A stretch of 64,000 nucleotides of DNA from Adhaeribacter aquaticus DSM 16391 (GTDB lineage Bacteria; Bacteroidota; Bacteroidia; Cytophagales; Hymenobacteraceae), in the NCBI RefSeq assembly GCF_000473365.1, contig NZ_KI421517.1, positions 186,001 through 250,000 of the forward strand. Reading direction: 5' to 3'. This document shows, piece by piece, positions 41,990 through 50,919 of the stretch (position 1 is its first letter; every line of letters starts with the position of its first letter). The notes below the pieces were generated by a model. It searched no databases. It had not been told where the DNA came from and was given only the letters and a program-made list of their open reading frames with translations. The position numbers and the translations under genes are program-made.

Positions 41990-42733
41990 ATGTCTAAAAT
42001 CATTAAACAAAATGAGAACGACGCTGGAGTAATCAAAGCCATAACTACTCCTATGCAACGTCGGATATTTTTTAAGTACGCGGGAGCAGGGGCAGCATTG
42101 TCTACTTTATTATTGGTAAGCTGCGACGATGACGACGATAATGGCGGTAGTGGTAGTACTAACTCCGGCGTAGATTTAGGATCTGCAGATGTGGGAGTAT
42201 TAAATTATGCTTATGCTTTAGAACAATTGGAAGCTGCCTTTTACACCATGGTAGTAGGCCATTCGGCTTTTAACACCACCTTCTCTAATGCTTTGGAACG
42301 TTCTGTTTTAACCGATATAAGAGACCACGAGGTAGCTCACCGGGAATTTTTGAAAGCAGCTATTCCGGCCAATTCCAGAATTAAGGATCTAACCCCTGAT
42401 TTTTCATCTATTAATTTATCCGACAGAACTGCCGTTTTAAATGCTGCTAAAACATTTGAAGATTTAGGAGTTGCTGCTTATAACGGAGCTGGTAAATTAT
42501 TTACTAATTCTGGTGCTGGCTTAACTTATTTAACCCTGGCCGGAAAAATTGTTTCCGTAGAAGCCCGTCATGCTGCAGAAATAAGAGACCTTATCTCTAA
42601 CGGTTCATTTGCAGATAACACTGTTATAGATAATATGGGCTTTGATAAAGCTTTGATGCCTAATGAGGTTTTAACAGCTGCCAAACCCTTTATCAAAGAC
42701 ACAATCAATTTCAGCAATTTACCAACTCAATAA
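41990..42733 (+). CDS. Exported ferritin-like domain lipoprotein
   Basis: A 247-residue protein with a ferritin-like four-helix bundle. The N-terminus carries a twin-arginine-like motif (QRRIFFK) before a hydrophobic stretch ending in LLLVSC, then an acidic spacer of repeated Asp, so a Tat-exported lipoprotein is likely. Metal-site-like residues appear in YALEQLEAAFYTMV, IRDHEVAHREFLK, FEDLGVAAYNGA and VEARHAAEIRDL, the pattern of Ferritin_2/desiccation-related proteins. Whether it binds iron or is catalytic is not shown. Its paralogue follows 20 bp downstream. Confidence 0.85.
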   Translation: MSKIIKQNENDAGVIKAITTPMQRRIFFKYAGAGAALSTLLLVSCDDDDDNGGSGSTNSGVDLGSADVGVLNYAYALEQLEAAFYTMVVGHSAFNTTFSNALERSVLTDIRDHEVAHREFLKAAIPANSRIKDLTPDFSSINLSDRTAVLNAAKTFEDLGVAAYNGAGKLFTNSGAGLTYLTLAGKIVSVEARHAAEIRDLISNGSFADNTVIDNMGFDKALMPNEVLTAAKPFIKDTINFSNLPTQ

Positions 42734-42738
42734 TTTTT

Positions 42739-42744
42739 AGGAGG
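42739..42744 (+). promoter_or_regulatory. Strong Shine-Dalgarno before the second ferritin-like gene
   Basis: AGGAGG is separated from the ATG at 42754 by 9 bases. Such perfect sites are uncommon in Bacteroidota, which mostly rely on weak or absent ones. Confidence 0.6.
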
Positions 42745-42753
42745 AAACTAATC

Positions 42754-43599
42754 ATGAATATATTAAATATTATTACAGAGATACAAAAAGTTGATCCGGA
42801 AGTTTTTGATCGCTTAGATTCTCGTCGGAAAGTATTTCAACATTTTGCTGGATTTGGTAAAAAACTGGCGGCAACTGCTGTGCCTTTAGCTTTTGGCTCG
42901 ATGCTAAACAAAGCCTATGGCCAAACTTCCGCTGACATTGTAGGTGTACTTAATTTTGCGCTTACATTAGAACATTTAGAAGCAGAGTTTTATAAACAAG
43001 CCGTAACCGCTGCACCGGCGGCTGGTGCACCAGCTATTGCTGTAACAGCGCTAACTACTATAAGAGATCATGAGGTAGCACACGTTAATGCGCTTCGTTC
43101 CACTATTACCTCCTTAGGTGGCACTCCGGTTGCACTTACAGCAGCCAACTTTGATTTTACCGCAAAAGGCGCGGTTCCCACTGTGTTTACAAACTATGGC
43201 AGCATGTTAGCCGTAGCCCAAGCTTTTGAAGATACCGGTGTTCGGGCTTATAAGGGACAGGCAGGAAATTTAGTAAGTAATAACGCCGTCCTGGAAGCCG
43301 CTTTAAGAATTCATTCTGTAGAAGCCCGTCATGCCGCTCATATACGCCGCATGAGAAGAGATACTCCAGCTATTGCTGCTCAACAAAAGCCTTGGATTAC
43401 AATGAAAGATCGGGGTGGTTTACCAGCTTTTACGCAAGGTATTTATGATGGTGAGGAACTAACTACCCAAGCTAATGTTCCAATTGCAGGTACTTTTGGA
43501 ACTGTTACTGTAAGCGCTAATGCTGCTTCAGAAGCTTTTGATGAACCTTTAACCAGAGAACAGGTTTTAGCCATTGTGCAACCATTTATTCGGATGTAA
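42754..43599 (+). CDS. Exported ferritin-like domain protein (paralogue)
   Basis: A 281-residue second ferritin-like protein. The signal region has SRRKVFQHF, another twin-arginine-like motif, followed by a hydrophobic stretch and AYGQ where cleavage is plausible; there is no lipobox Cys, so it is probably soluble or membrane-attached. The bundle shows LNFALTLEHLEAEFYKQA, IRDHEVAHVNALRS, FEDTGVRAYKGQ and HSVEARHAAHIRRM, matching helices of its neighbour. The C-terminal 70 residues are an extension. The two genes likely form an operon ended by the terminator at 43607. Confidence 0.86.
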   Translation: MNILNIITEIQKVDPEVFDRLDSRRKVFQHFAGFGKKLAATAVPLAFGSMLNKAYGQTSADIVGVLNFALTLEHLEAEFYKQAVTAAPAAGAPAIAVTALTTIRDHEVAHVNALRSTITSLGGTPVALTAANFDFTAKGAVPTVFTNYGSMLAVAQAFEDTGVRAYKGQAGNLVSNNAVLEAALRIHSVEARHAAHIRRMRRDTPAIAAQQKPWITMKDRGGLPAFTQGIYDGEELTTQANVPIAGTFGTVTVSANAASEAFDEPLTREQVLAIVQPFIRM

Positions 43600-43606
43600 A
43601 AACACA

Positions 43607-43663
43607 AATATTTATACATAAAAAAAGGCCGAGTAGATCGGCCTTTTTTTATGTATAAATATT
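43607..43663 (+). terminator. Terminator after the ferritin-like pair, 26-bp perfect arms
   Basis: Arms 43607-43632 and 43638-43663 are perfect reverse complements around a 5-base loop. The GC core is GGCCGA with A7/T7, and the palindrome continues well beyond into AT-rich flanks. Confidence 0.9.
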
Positions 43664-43812
43664 AATACTTAGTAATAAAAGTTTGCCTTAGGTTTAAATA
43701 CTTATTTTTTAATATAACCTATTTTTAACTGAATTCTCTCTTGAAAATTTATAGAAAATTGGTTATATTAGAATCCTTTTAAATAAACCAAAACCTTTAA
43801 TCTGTTAAAACC

Positions 43813-44007
43813 ATGTTAGAGTATGTAAAAACCATTCTCCTTAAAGTAAGTTTTGACATTCGGTTATTCGAAAAAGAGCTGCGAAAGGCCTTTAAAGTTT
43901 TAGTAAAGCAAGACCTGGTTTTATTAAGAGCCTGGTGCTACGAACAATTTGCCTCTGGTATTTGTCACCACATTGTAAAACGCGTATTTACCAAAGCAGC
44001 CTTTTAA
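43813..44007 (+). CDS. Small hypothetical protein, 64 residues
   Basis: A 64-residue, basic, helical protein: [20 protein letters not shown], then [26 protein letters not shown], ending KRVFTKAAF. Similar short proteins are widespread in Cytophagales as far as I recall, but I cannot assign a function. Its stop overlaps the 3' end of queG by 4 bp in convergent orientation. The reading frame is compact and free of low-complexity sequence, which supports it. Confidence 0.6.
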   Translation: MLEYVKTILLKVSFDIRLFEKELRKAFKVLVKQDLVLLRAWCYEQFASGICHHIVKRVFTKAAF

Positions 44008-44936
44008 TCTTTTTCATCTTCTAAAAATTTTATATTCCGTAACAGGCCGTTAAACCCAGTACGTTTAATGGCCGACTTACGGAAAAGCTCCCGAAATACA
44101 TCTTCGGTAATTTCCCGCCAATCTTCTTTTTTTAAGTTTTTAAGAGTTGGATTTATCTGGAAAGCTGGCTCCTGATGGGGTTTAGCAAACCTATTCCAGG
44201 GGCAAACATCCTGACAGATATCACAGCCAAACATCCAGTTTCCAAATTTCCCGCTTACCTCGGCCGGAATGTGATCCTTTAATTCAATGGTAAAATAAGA
44301 AATACATTTACTTCCATCTACCACATAAGGCTCCGTAATGGCTCCCGTAGGGCAAGCATCCAAGCATTTTGTACAAGTACCGCAATAATCTTTTATAGGG
44401 CTGTCATATTCCAGTTCTAAATCAATAATTAGTTCGGCAATAAAATAAAAACTACCTACTTGTGGGGTTATTAAGTTACTGTTCTTGCCCACCCAACCTA
44501 AACCACTTTTTCTGGCCCAAGCTTTATCCAGAACCGGGGCTGAGTCTACAAAAGCCCTACCGCCTACTTCCCCAATTTCTTCCTGAATAAATTGCAAAAG
44601 CGTTTTTAGTTTGTCTTTTATAACAAAGTGATAATCCTGGCCATAAGCATATTTGGATATCTGGTAGCTTTCTTCATTTTGCTTTTCCGGAGGATAATAA
44701 TTAAGTAAAAGCGATACCACCGATTTAGCTCCTTCTACCAGCAACCGAGGATCCAAGCGTTTGTCAAAGTGATTCTCCATGTAATGCATTTCGCCCTGCA
44801 TTTGCTTTTTCAGCCAGTTTTCCAGGCGAGGTGCGTCTTCCTCCAAAAAGTCAGCTTTGGATATACCACAATACATAAAGCCCAATTCGATCGCTTTTTG
44901 CTTAATCAGGTTGGTATATTGTTGTTTAGAGGCCAA
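44004..44936 (-). CDS. queG: Epoxyqueuosine reductase QueG
   Basis: QueG reduces epoxyqueuosine in tRNA to queuosine with a cobalamin and two [4Fe-4S] clusters. The 310-residue protein has the family residues: [20 protein letters not shown], then the first ferredoxin-type cluster motif [16 protein letters not shown] (about residues 190-205) and the second with [16 protein letters not shown]. The N-terminal part carries the cobalamin-binding fold. A TAATTTTG element lies 27 bp upstream with a TTG at suitable spacing. It is monocistronic. Confidence 0.95.
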   Translation of the reverse strand: MASKQQYTNLIKQKAIELGFMYCGISKADFLEEDAPRLENWLKKQMQGEMHYMENHFDKRLDPRLLVEGAKSVVSLLLNYYPPEKQNEESYQISKYAYGQDYHFVIKDKLKTLLQFIQEEIGEVGGRAFVDSAPVLDKAWARKSGLGWVGKNSNLITPQVGSFYFIAELIIDLELEYDSPIKDYCGTCTKCLDACPTGAITEPYVVDGSKCISYFTIELKDHIPAEVSGKFGNWMFGCDICQDVCPWNRFAKPHQEPAFQINPTLKNLKKEDWREITEDVFRELFRKSAIKRTGFNGLLRNIKFLEDEKD

Positions 44937-44962
44937 TGAATTACTTTTTATTTAAAGAGAAA

Positions 44963-44990
44963 CAAAATTAAGGCAAAATAGGTCCAGCAA
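44963..44990 (-). promoter_or_regulatory. Putative queG promoter (TTG-N17-TAATTTTG)
   Basis: On minus, TTG at 44988-44990 and TAATTTTG at 44963-44970 are 17 bp apart, fitting the Flavobacterium-type TTG/TAnnTTTG arrangement, 26 bp before queG. Confidence 0.5.
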
Positions 44991-45029
44991 CTAACTAGTT
45001 TCTGAAAAGAACTTACTGATAAAAAATAA

Positions 45030-45053
45030 TGCCACGCAATTGCTCACGTGGCA
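45030..45053 (-). terminator. Terminator after ruvB
   Basis: Arms TGCCACG (45030-45036) and CGTGGCA (45047-45053) pair perfectly. On minus the hairpin is followed by a T-rich stretch. Confidence 0.72.
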
Positions 45054-45082
45054 CCTGATAAACTAAAAGTTTAGAAGTTTTT

Positions 45083-46120
45083 TTAATTCGTAATATCAAA
45101 TAAAGTACCTACCTGCTTAGGCGGTATTTTACCTAAGTGGATATAAGCTAATTCAGTAGCCTCCCGTCCCCGGGAAGTTCGTTTAATATACCCCTCCTGA
45201 ATCAGGAATGGCTCATAAACTTCTTCAATGGTTTCAGATTCTTCGCCACAAGCGGTTGCAATAGTAGATAATCCTACCGGGCCACCTTTAAATTTATCAA
45301 TAATGGTGTTCAGAATCCGGTTATCCATCTCATCTAACCCATTATGATCAACATCCAAGGCATTAAGAGCATAGCGGGCAATTTCTACCGTAATGGTACC
45401 ATCTCCTTTTATCTGCGCAAAATCGCGGGTCCTACGCAGCAAGTTATTGGCTATACGAGGAGTACCGCGGCTCCGGCGGGCAATTTCAAAGGCAGCATCC
45501 TCATGAATAGGTGATCCTAAGATTTCGGCCGACCGCTTAACTATACTGGTTAATAAAGTGGAGTCGTAATACTCTAACCGGGAATTTATACCAAACCGAG
45601 CCCGTAAAGGCGAGGTTAGTAAACCAGAACGAGTTGTAGCCCCAATCAAGGTAAAAGGGTTCAGGCTGATTTGTACAGTTCGGGCATTGGGACCAGAATC
45701 GAGCATAATGTCAATTTTATAGTCTTCCATAGCCGAGTACAGGTACTCTTCTACAATTGGGTTCAGGCGGTGAATCTCATCAATAAACAACACATCGTTC
45801 CGCTCCAAATTAGTTAGCAACCCGGCTAAATCACTGGGTTTATCTAACACCGGACCAGAGGTCATTTTTATATTGGCATCTAGTTCAGAAGCGATAATAT
45901 GAGAAAGCGTTGTTTTACCTAAACCCGGAGGTCCGTGCAGCAACACATGGTCTAAAGCTTCGCCTCTTCGACGAGCCGCCTGCACAAATATTTTCAAATT
46001 CTCAACTATCTTTGCCTGACCAGTAAAATCACGGAAACTCAAAGGACGCAGGGCCTTATCTATTTCCTTTTCGGCAGCCGACATGTTTTCGTCAGAACCT
46101 GTTAGATACTCTTCGCGCAT
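45083..46120 (-). CDS. ruvB: Holliday junction branch-migration helicase RuvB
   Basis: RuvB is the hexameric AAA+ motor that drives branch migration of Holliday junctions with RuvA. The 345-residue protein has [12 protein letters not shown] at the start, Walker A GPPGLGKT (63-70), Walker [13 protein letters not shown], sensor/arginine-finger region [18 protein letters not shown] and the C-terminal winged-helix domain with [17 protein letters not shown]. Complete. It is followed by a terminator and not accompanied by ruvA or ruvC. Confidence 0.97.
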   Translation of the reverse strand: MREEYLTGSDENMSAAEKEIDKALRPLSFRDFTGQAKIVENLKIFVQAARRRGEALDHVLLHGPPGLGKTTLSHIIASELDANIKMTSGPVLDKPSDLAGLLTNLERNDVLFIDEIHRLNPIVEEYLYSAMEDYKIDIMLDSGPNARTVQISLNPFTLIGATTRSGLLTSPLRARFGINSRLEYYDSTLLTSIVKRSAEILGSPIHEDAAFEIARRSRGTPRIANNLLRRTRDFAQIKGDGTITVEIARYALNALDVDHNGLDEMDNRILNTIIDKFKGGPVGLSTIATACGEESETIEEVYEPFLIQEGYIKRTSRGREATELAYIHLGKIPPKQVGTLFDITN

Positions 46121-46324
46121 AATTTCAACAGAAATAAAACATTATTTTCTTAGCATAAAGTTAACACTTTTAGCTAAGAAAAGGCTCCATTTTTAGTAAT
46201 TAAATAAAAGATACAAGTTAATAACCTGTTAAAAACAAGCATTTAACTAATAATATTAGCAAACACTACTCCTCTTTTCTTAACAGAAAAATTTTAATGT
46301 AATAGCTAAGTAAAAGGTATAAAA

Positions 46325-46350
46325 AAGCCTGCGTTGTAGTACGCAGGCTT
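46325..46350 (-). terminator. Terminator after the TonB-dependent receptor
   Basis: Arms 46325-46334 and 46341-46350 pair perfectly (AAGCCTGCGT) with a T-rich tail on minus. Confidence 0.8.
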
Positions 46351-46389
46351 AAAAATTTACTAGAAGTTAATTTAATTAATAATTCAGAA

Positions 46390-48801
46390 CTAGAACCGCA
46401 AATTTAAGGAGGCTAAGAAATTACGGGTAGCCTGCGGATAATAGTAATTGTAATCATACCGGGTTGCATCACCGGCATACCGCTCGCTGTAGGTGTAGCC
46501 ATTAGCTTCATACTTTCTGTTAAACAAGTTATTAACCAGCAAAGCAACTTCAATTTCCCGCATAAAGCTTGGTTTAATGGTATAACGCATTCTAAAATCA
46601 GCCACCTGATAAGGATTAATCTTCCGATCTTCGCTGGAAGTATTGTCTAGGTATTGTTTGCTCACTGTTTTATACAAAATTGCTGCTTTTAATCCGCGAA
46701 TTGGCTGTATTTCAAGCTTATGAGCAGAAACAACATTTGGTGAAAAAGCAATGTTCGTTTCATTGTAAGCATTAACCTGTACCTCTTCTACATTATAATC
46801 CTGGTCATAGACATACAACGTTTCGTTATAATTACGGATTTTATTGCGGCTCAACGTTAAATTGCTGCTTACCTCCAGGAATTCATTCAGGTTTATTAAA
46901 CCGGCTAATTCTACCCCCGACCGGTAACTGCTTTTAATATTAGTCCGAAGCGGCGATCCTACATTGTTTAACTGTCCGGTTAAAACCAATTGGTTATTGT
47001 AATCCATAAAGAAATAATTAGTCTCTATGCTATAGCGTCCACTCTGGCCAAATAAAGTAGTAGCATTTCTGTTTAGCCGGTAACCAGCCTCCAGGTTGTA
47101 AAGCGTTTCTGCTTTCGGCGAATCGGCCCCCTTGCGGTCTACAAAATCTGATCGTACCGGCTCCCGGTTTCCTACGGCATAAGAAGCATAGAGCATGTGG
47201 TTATCCGTTAGGGCATAGGTAACACCCGCTTTAGGATTAAAGAAATTAAAATTAGCTTGTTGCGTAATGTCGCGTTTGTCATCATCGGTTCCTGTAATTT
47301 CATAGTTTACAGTACGGTATTGTAAATCGCCAAACAAACCCAATTTAGTTGTTAGTTGGTAATTGGCTTTGCCAAAAATATTGAAATCAGTTTTTAGCGC
47401 ATTGCCATCGTAATACCGGTGTCTGATTTCGCTAGTAGAAGCATACCTTGCCCAGATAACCTCCCCAAAATGGTCGCCATTGTATTGATTCCAGGCACCA
47501 CCCAGGGTAGCAGTAAACTTAGGATTAGCTGCATTATAATTCAGGGCATAAGAGGCGCCGTAAAAATAATTATCTAACCACTTCTGACGAATTAAATCAC
47601 TGCGGTTTATGGTAGTAGCACCAACTACAACTGCCGGAATGTTGTAATTAGAAAGTCGCTGATTTTCTTTGTGCTCTTCGTAGTACCCCCGGCCACGTAC
47701 CATAAAGGCTACGCCTCCAAAATCAAATCTTTTTCCTAAACCTTTGTTGTAATGTAACTGATAATGGTCTTGCTGATAATTATCGGTTTGGTTTTCGTAA
47801 GTAAAAGAATTATAGGTTCGGTTGGTTTTAAGCAAATCCTGTGGTACGCCATTCCAGGCTTGGTACGTTTTTTCTTGTCCAGAAAAAGTAATAAACCGTA
47901 AAGAGCTGTTTTTGCCGTAATACCCAGCAGCAAAATAATAAGACTTTAAATTAGAGAAGGCACGGTCCATGTACCCATCCGAAGAAATTTTGGAAAGGCG
48001 CCCATCAAAAGTAAATTTATTATTAATAAGCCCTGTACCAAAAGCTAAGGTGTGGCGCCAGGTATTAAAAGACCCAAAAGAATTACTTGCTTCGGCATAC
48101 GCCTGGCGGTTTTGAGTAAGCGTACGAATATTTATACTAGCGCCAAAAGCTCCGGCCCCATTGGTAGAAGTACCTACGCCCCGCTGTATTTGCACATCCT
48201 GAACGGAAGAAGCCAAATCTGGCATGTTCACGAAGAAAGTTCCGTGCGATTCCGGGTCATTTATAGGCACACCGTTCACTGTTACATTAATCCGGGTAAT
48301 ATCCGATCCCCGAATCCGGATTCCGGTATAGCCCACGCCTGCACCAGCATCAGAATTAACCACTACTGAAGGCGTCTGATCTAATAAATAAGGTAGATCC
48401 TGACCAAAATTTCGCTCCTGAATCTGTTCTTTGCTTACATTGGTAAAGGTAGTACCCGTTTTCTCATTAGCCCGCGTAGCCGAAATCACTACTTCTTCGG
48501 TTTGTACACTGGTTAACCGTAATGCAAAATTCAGATTGGTGTCCTGCTTTAAAGAAATTGTTTGCCGGCTGGTTTCGTAACCCACAAAAGAAATAGCTAC
48601 GGTTACTTTACCAGCTGGCAAGTTAACAAAACTGAAATTACCCGAATTATCTGTGGTAGTTCCTACACTGCCCGCCAACACAGTTGCCCCAGTTAATGGT
48701 TGCTGCGAACCTGCATCTGTTATCCGGCCGGTTAAAGTAAATTGGGCAAAAGTTAAAAGTGGGCATAATAAAACAGCCCATAAGGAGAATAATTTTTTCA
48801 T
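46390..48801 (-). CDS. TonB-dependent outer-membrane receptor (TPP-riboswitch controlled)
   Basis: An 803-residue outer-membrane receptor. A signal peptide (1-19) is followed by a carboxypeptidase-like regulatory domain (FTLTGRITDAGSQQPLTGAT to about residue 110), the plug domain (DLPYLLDQTPSVVVN, GIRIRGSDITRINVTVNGVP, VQIQRGVGTSTNGAGAFGA) and a beta-barrel that ends in the terminal Phe (FLASLNLRF). It is an energy-dependent importer. A TPP riboswitch lies in its leader, so the ligand is very likely thiamine or a thiamine precursor, as known for thiamine-regulated TonB receptors in Bacteroides. It is not followed by other transport genes before the terminator. Confidence 0.92.
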   Translation of the reverse strand: MKKLFSLWAVLLCPLLTFAQFTLTGRITDAGSQQPLTGATVLAGSVGTTTDNSGNFSFVNLPAGKVTVAISFVGYETSRQTISLKQDTNLNFALRLTSVQTEEVVISATRANEKTGTTFTNVSKEQIQERNFGQDLPYLLDQTPSVVVNSDAGAGVGYTGIRIRGSDITRINVTVNGVPINDPESHGTFFVNMPDLASSVQDVQIQRGVGTSTNGAGAFGASINIRTLTQNRQAYAEASNSFGSFNTWRHTLAFGTGLINNKFTFDGRLSKISSDGYMDRAFSNLKSYYFAAGYYGKNSSLRFITFSGQEKTYQAWNGVPQDLLKTNRTYNSFTYENQTDNYQQDHYQLHYNKGLGKRFDFGGVAFMVRGRGYYEEHKENQRLSNYNIPAVVVGATTINRSDLIRQKWLDNYFYGASYALNYNAANPKFTATLGGAWNQYNGDHFGEVIWARYASTSEIRHRYYDGNALKTDFNIFGKANYQLTTKLGLFGDLQYRTVNYEITGTDDDKRDITQQANFNFFNPKAGVTYALTDNHMLYASYAVGNREPVRSDFVDRKGADSPKAETLYNLEAGYRLNRNATTLFGQSGRYSIETNYFFMDYNNQLVLTGQLNNVGSPLRTNIKSSYRSGVELAGLINLNEFLEVSSNLTLSRNKIRNYNETLYVYDQDYNVEEVQVNAYNETNIAFSPNVVSAHKLEIQPIRGLKAAILYKTVSKQYLDNTSSEDRKINPYQVADFRMRYTIKPSFMREIEVALLVNNLFNRKYEANGYTYSERYAGDATRYDYNYYYPQATRNFLASLNLRF

Positions 48802-48872
48802 CCTGCAATAATTGTAAAAGGTTTAATTTATATGCAGAGATGCCTCCCTTGAAAAGGTATAAGCATAAAGAA

Positions 48873-48959
48873 GACCGTTATTCCCTTCGCCGGTATTACC
48901 CGGATCAGGTTCAATGGGTATAATCTCAGCCCGTAATTGTAAGGCACCCCTAAACGGCC
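48873..48959 (-). ncRNA. TPP riboswitch (thi-box aptamer)
   Basis: On minus the sequence contains the conserved thi-box core: GGGGTGCC, then GGGCTGAGA, then ACCCATTGAACCTGATCCGG and GCGAAGGGA. The P1 stem closes with GGCCGTT (48953-48959) and AACGGTC (48873-48879), allowing one G:U pair. It lies 71 bp before the start of the TonB receptor. TPP binding is expected to lower its expression. I saw no obvious terminator in the expression platform, so control of translation is possible. Confidence 0.95.
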
Positions 48960-48960
48960 G

Positions 48961-48968
48961 CAAAGGTA
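48961..48968 (-). promoter_or_regulatory. Putative -7 element for the TPP-controlled transcript
   Basis: On minus the sequence is TACCTTTG, an exact match to TAnnTTTG, immediately before the first aptamer base, so transcription would begin at the P1 stem. Confidence 0.6.
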
Positions 48969-49183
48969 AAGCTCTTTTGGGAGAATAAAAATCAGACCTT
49001 CTGTTTTAAACAAGAGCAGATACTATAATATCATAACATAAATTTAATATTGTAGCATAAAATTATAAACTTATTGAATAATTCTTCGTTAAAACGAGTA
49101 GCTAAAATCACCACCTATTTCCTCTTAATATCTGGCGATTTACTTAAAATGAACTCATCACTTTCTTATGGGACTTACGCTGT

Positions 49184-49441
49184 ATGATTAGCTTATTTTA
49201 CACCGCTGTAGTTTTACTTATTCTGGCTTACTTTATGGTTATGCCGAAACGTAATTATAATAATAACCGCCCTTCTGAAGGCAATGATGACGACGGTGGA
49301 GAACCAGTAGGTTACGATTTGCCCGACCTGGATTTACCTCCAGGCATTAGCTTGCCTATTAACGATTTTGAACCAGATTATAACAGAAAGCCGTCCCGTA
49401 TTTTTGTGGATGAGGATGGGACTTTAATATTCTCTAAGTAG
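49184..49441 (+). CDS. Hypothetical single-pass membrane protein with acidic tail
   Basis: An 85-residue protein of unknown function. An N-terminal helix (MISLFYTAVVLLILAYFMVM) is followed by a basic/Asn linker and an acidic Pro/Asp/Leu-rich stretch (DLPDLDLPPGISLPINDFEP), ending in RIFVDEDGTLIFSK. The simple order suggests a cytoplasm- or periplasm-exposed unstructured tail anchored in the membrane. It faces away from the TPP-controlled receptor gene and ends at a bidirectional terminator. Confidence 0.65.
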   Translation: MISLFYTAVVLLILAYFMVMPKRNYNNNRPSEGNDDDGGEPVGYDLPDLDLPPGISLPINDFEPDYNRKPSRIFVDEDGTLIFSK

Positions 49442-49447
49442 AGGTAT

Positions 49448-49498
49448 TAAATAAAGAAGCCTGAGCACCTATATATGTTGCTCAGGCTTCTTTATTTA
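49448..49498. terminator. Bidirectional terminator, 20-bp perfect arms
   Basis: Arms 49448-49467 and 49479-49498 are perfect reverse complements with an 11-base loop; core AAGCCTGAGCA. It separates the convergent 85-residue protein and aldose epimerase genes. Confidence 0.88.
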
Positions 49499-49509
49499 TT
49501 TTATTTTAT

Positions 49510-50382
49510 TTAATAAACCTTAATTTGATAAGAACAGGTAAATTTTCCCTGCGATTCAAGTTTAAGAATTCCTTCTTTCTGTGTTAACTCACCGCTGTCT
49601 GTAAGGCGGCTAGCCACACCATGCCACGGCTCCAGGCATATAAAGGGCGCATCTTTTTCTTTTGTCCAGATACCAAAATAAGGATAGTTTTTAAACTCAA
49701 AATCTAAGCCGTGGGAGTGATTTCGACTTTTTAAAGAAATTCTCTCCGATTTTAATCCTTTTAGTACAATTGCATCCTTTTCAAATATTTCATAATTTAA
49801 AGGTAGCTCTGCTGATTCCTTTAAAACAGGTTCCATTTCGCCATTTCGCAGCCCATCGGTTAACAGTTCGCGGCTTTGCGTTTCCGGATGTTCAAATTCT
49901 AAATAGTAATCATTAAATTGTTCATCAGGTAATAAAGGGCAGGTAAATCCGGGATGCGCGCCAATGGAAAAATACATTTCCTTTTCCCCGGAATTTTCTA
50001 CCCGATAGTTAATATCCAGACAATTGCCATTTAGGGTATAATTGATTTCCAGGCGAAACGAGAAAGGATAAAGGGCTAAGGTATCAGGAGTACTTATTAG
50101 CTCAAAAGAGAGCGCTGTTTTAGAGGTACTTTTTAAACTAAAATCCTGATCACGGGCAAAACCATGTTGCGACATGCTATAGGTTTCGCCTTCGAAACCG
50201 AACTTATTAGCAGGCACTTTACCCACGATTGGGAAAAGCACCGGGGCGTGACGGGGCCAAATAGCCGGGTCAGCTTGCCATATATATTCTAGGTTAGTTG
50301 TTTTGTTTATGAAACTGCAAAGTTCTGCCCCGCTTTCCTTCACACCTATTTTAAAATGTTCATTTTCCAGATAATGTATCAT
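49510..50382 (-). CDS. Aldose 1-epimerase family protein (galactose mutarotase-like)
   Basis: A 290-residue beta-sandwich protein of the aldose epimerase superfamily, which interconverts the alpha and beta anomers of sugars or sugar phosphates. It has MIHYLENEHFKIGVKESGAEL at the start, PRHAPVLFPIVGK, the catalytic His in YFSIGAHPGFTCPL and the catalytic Glu region in FICLEPWHGVASR. The substrate could be a hexose or hexose-6-phosphate. It lies 6 bp after the NadR-like gene and ends at a terminator, so the two are co-transcribed. Confidence 0.86.
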   Translation of the reverse strand: MIHYLENEHFKIGVKESGAELCSFINKTTNLEYIWQADPAIWPRHAPVLFPIVGKVPANKFGFEGETYSMSQHGFARDQDFSLKSTSKTALSFELISTPDTLALYPFSFRLEINYTLNGNCLDINYRVENSGEKEMYFSIGAHPGFTCPLLPDEQFNDYYLEFEHPETQSRELLTDGLRNGEMEPVLKESAELPLNYEIFEKDAIVLKGLKSERISLKSRNHSHGLDFEFKNYPYFGIWTKEKDAPFICLEPWHGVASRLTDSGELTQKEGILKLESQGKFTCSYQIKVY

Positions 50383-50388
50383 ATTATT

Positions 50389-50919
50389 TTACCTATTTTG
50401 GAGTAAAGCATTTACGTGATTTAACGCATTTTGGAAACGTACTTCTTTTGTCCCCGATATTTCGACGAAGTTAAAGCCATACTGTTTTAATTCCCGCTTA
50501 TACCAATCATAAAAATATTGGCGCAAATGTGGATGTTCCCGCTGAGGATCTTCTTCCCAAGGCAAATCTATATCGGGCAACAAATACAAATCAAAATCCT
50601 GCTTTAGTAAAGCCTCTAAAATCCAGTCCGGGCAGTTTCCATAGGCATTCAGCATCCATATCTTAATAACCAGTAAATCTGTATCGGCAAATAATACGTT
50701 TTTAGCTCCTGCTAAAACTTGCTGATAACTTTCTAATTGGCCTCTGGCAATACTTTCTACATCTTGCTGGGCGTAAGGCCGCGATAAGGTTTCCAGATAA
50801 GTACGGGCAAATTCCGGCACCCAAGCGGTATTATAATGCGCCGCCAATGCCGCTGCTAAGGTTGATTTTCCTGTAGACTCCGGACCTGTAATAGCTATTT
50901 TCCTGATGTTTTTATTCAA
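50389..50919 (-). CDS. NadR-like AAA family ATPase (ribosylnicotinamide kinase-like)
   Basis: A 176-residue P-loop kinase-type protein with Walker A GPESTGKS (12-19), WVPEFARTYLETLSRPYAQQ and DTDLLVIKIW, the pattern of the ribosylnicotinamide kinase domain of NadR, which phosphorylates nicotinamide riboside. A PnuC-family transporter gene lies about 2.7 kb away on the same strand, supporting a vitamin-salvage role, though such kinases in Bacteroidota sometimes act on other ligands. Only the kinase-like domain is present, without DNA-binding or adenylyltransferase parts. Confidence 0.83.
   Translation of the reverse strand: MNKNIRKIAITGPESTGKSTLAAALAAHYNTAWVPEFARTYLETLSRPYAQQDVESIARGQLESYQQVLAGAKNVLFADTDLLVIKIWMLNAYGNCPDWILEALLKQDFDLYLLPDIDLPWEEDPQREHPHLRQYFYDWYKRELKQYGFNFVEISGTKEVRFQNALNHVNALLQNR

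Noticed and set aside
48052-48369. 105-codon plus-strand frame inside the TonB receptor gene
   Set aside because: It overlaps the plug domain coding on the other strand and has no recognisable features.
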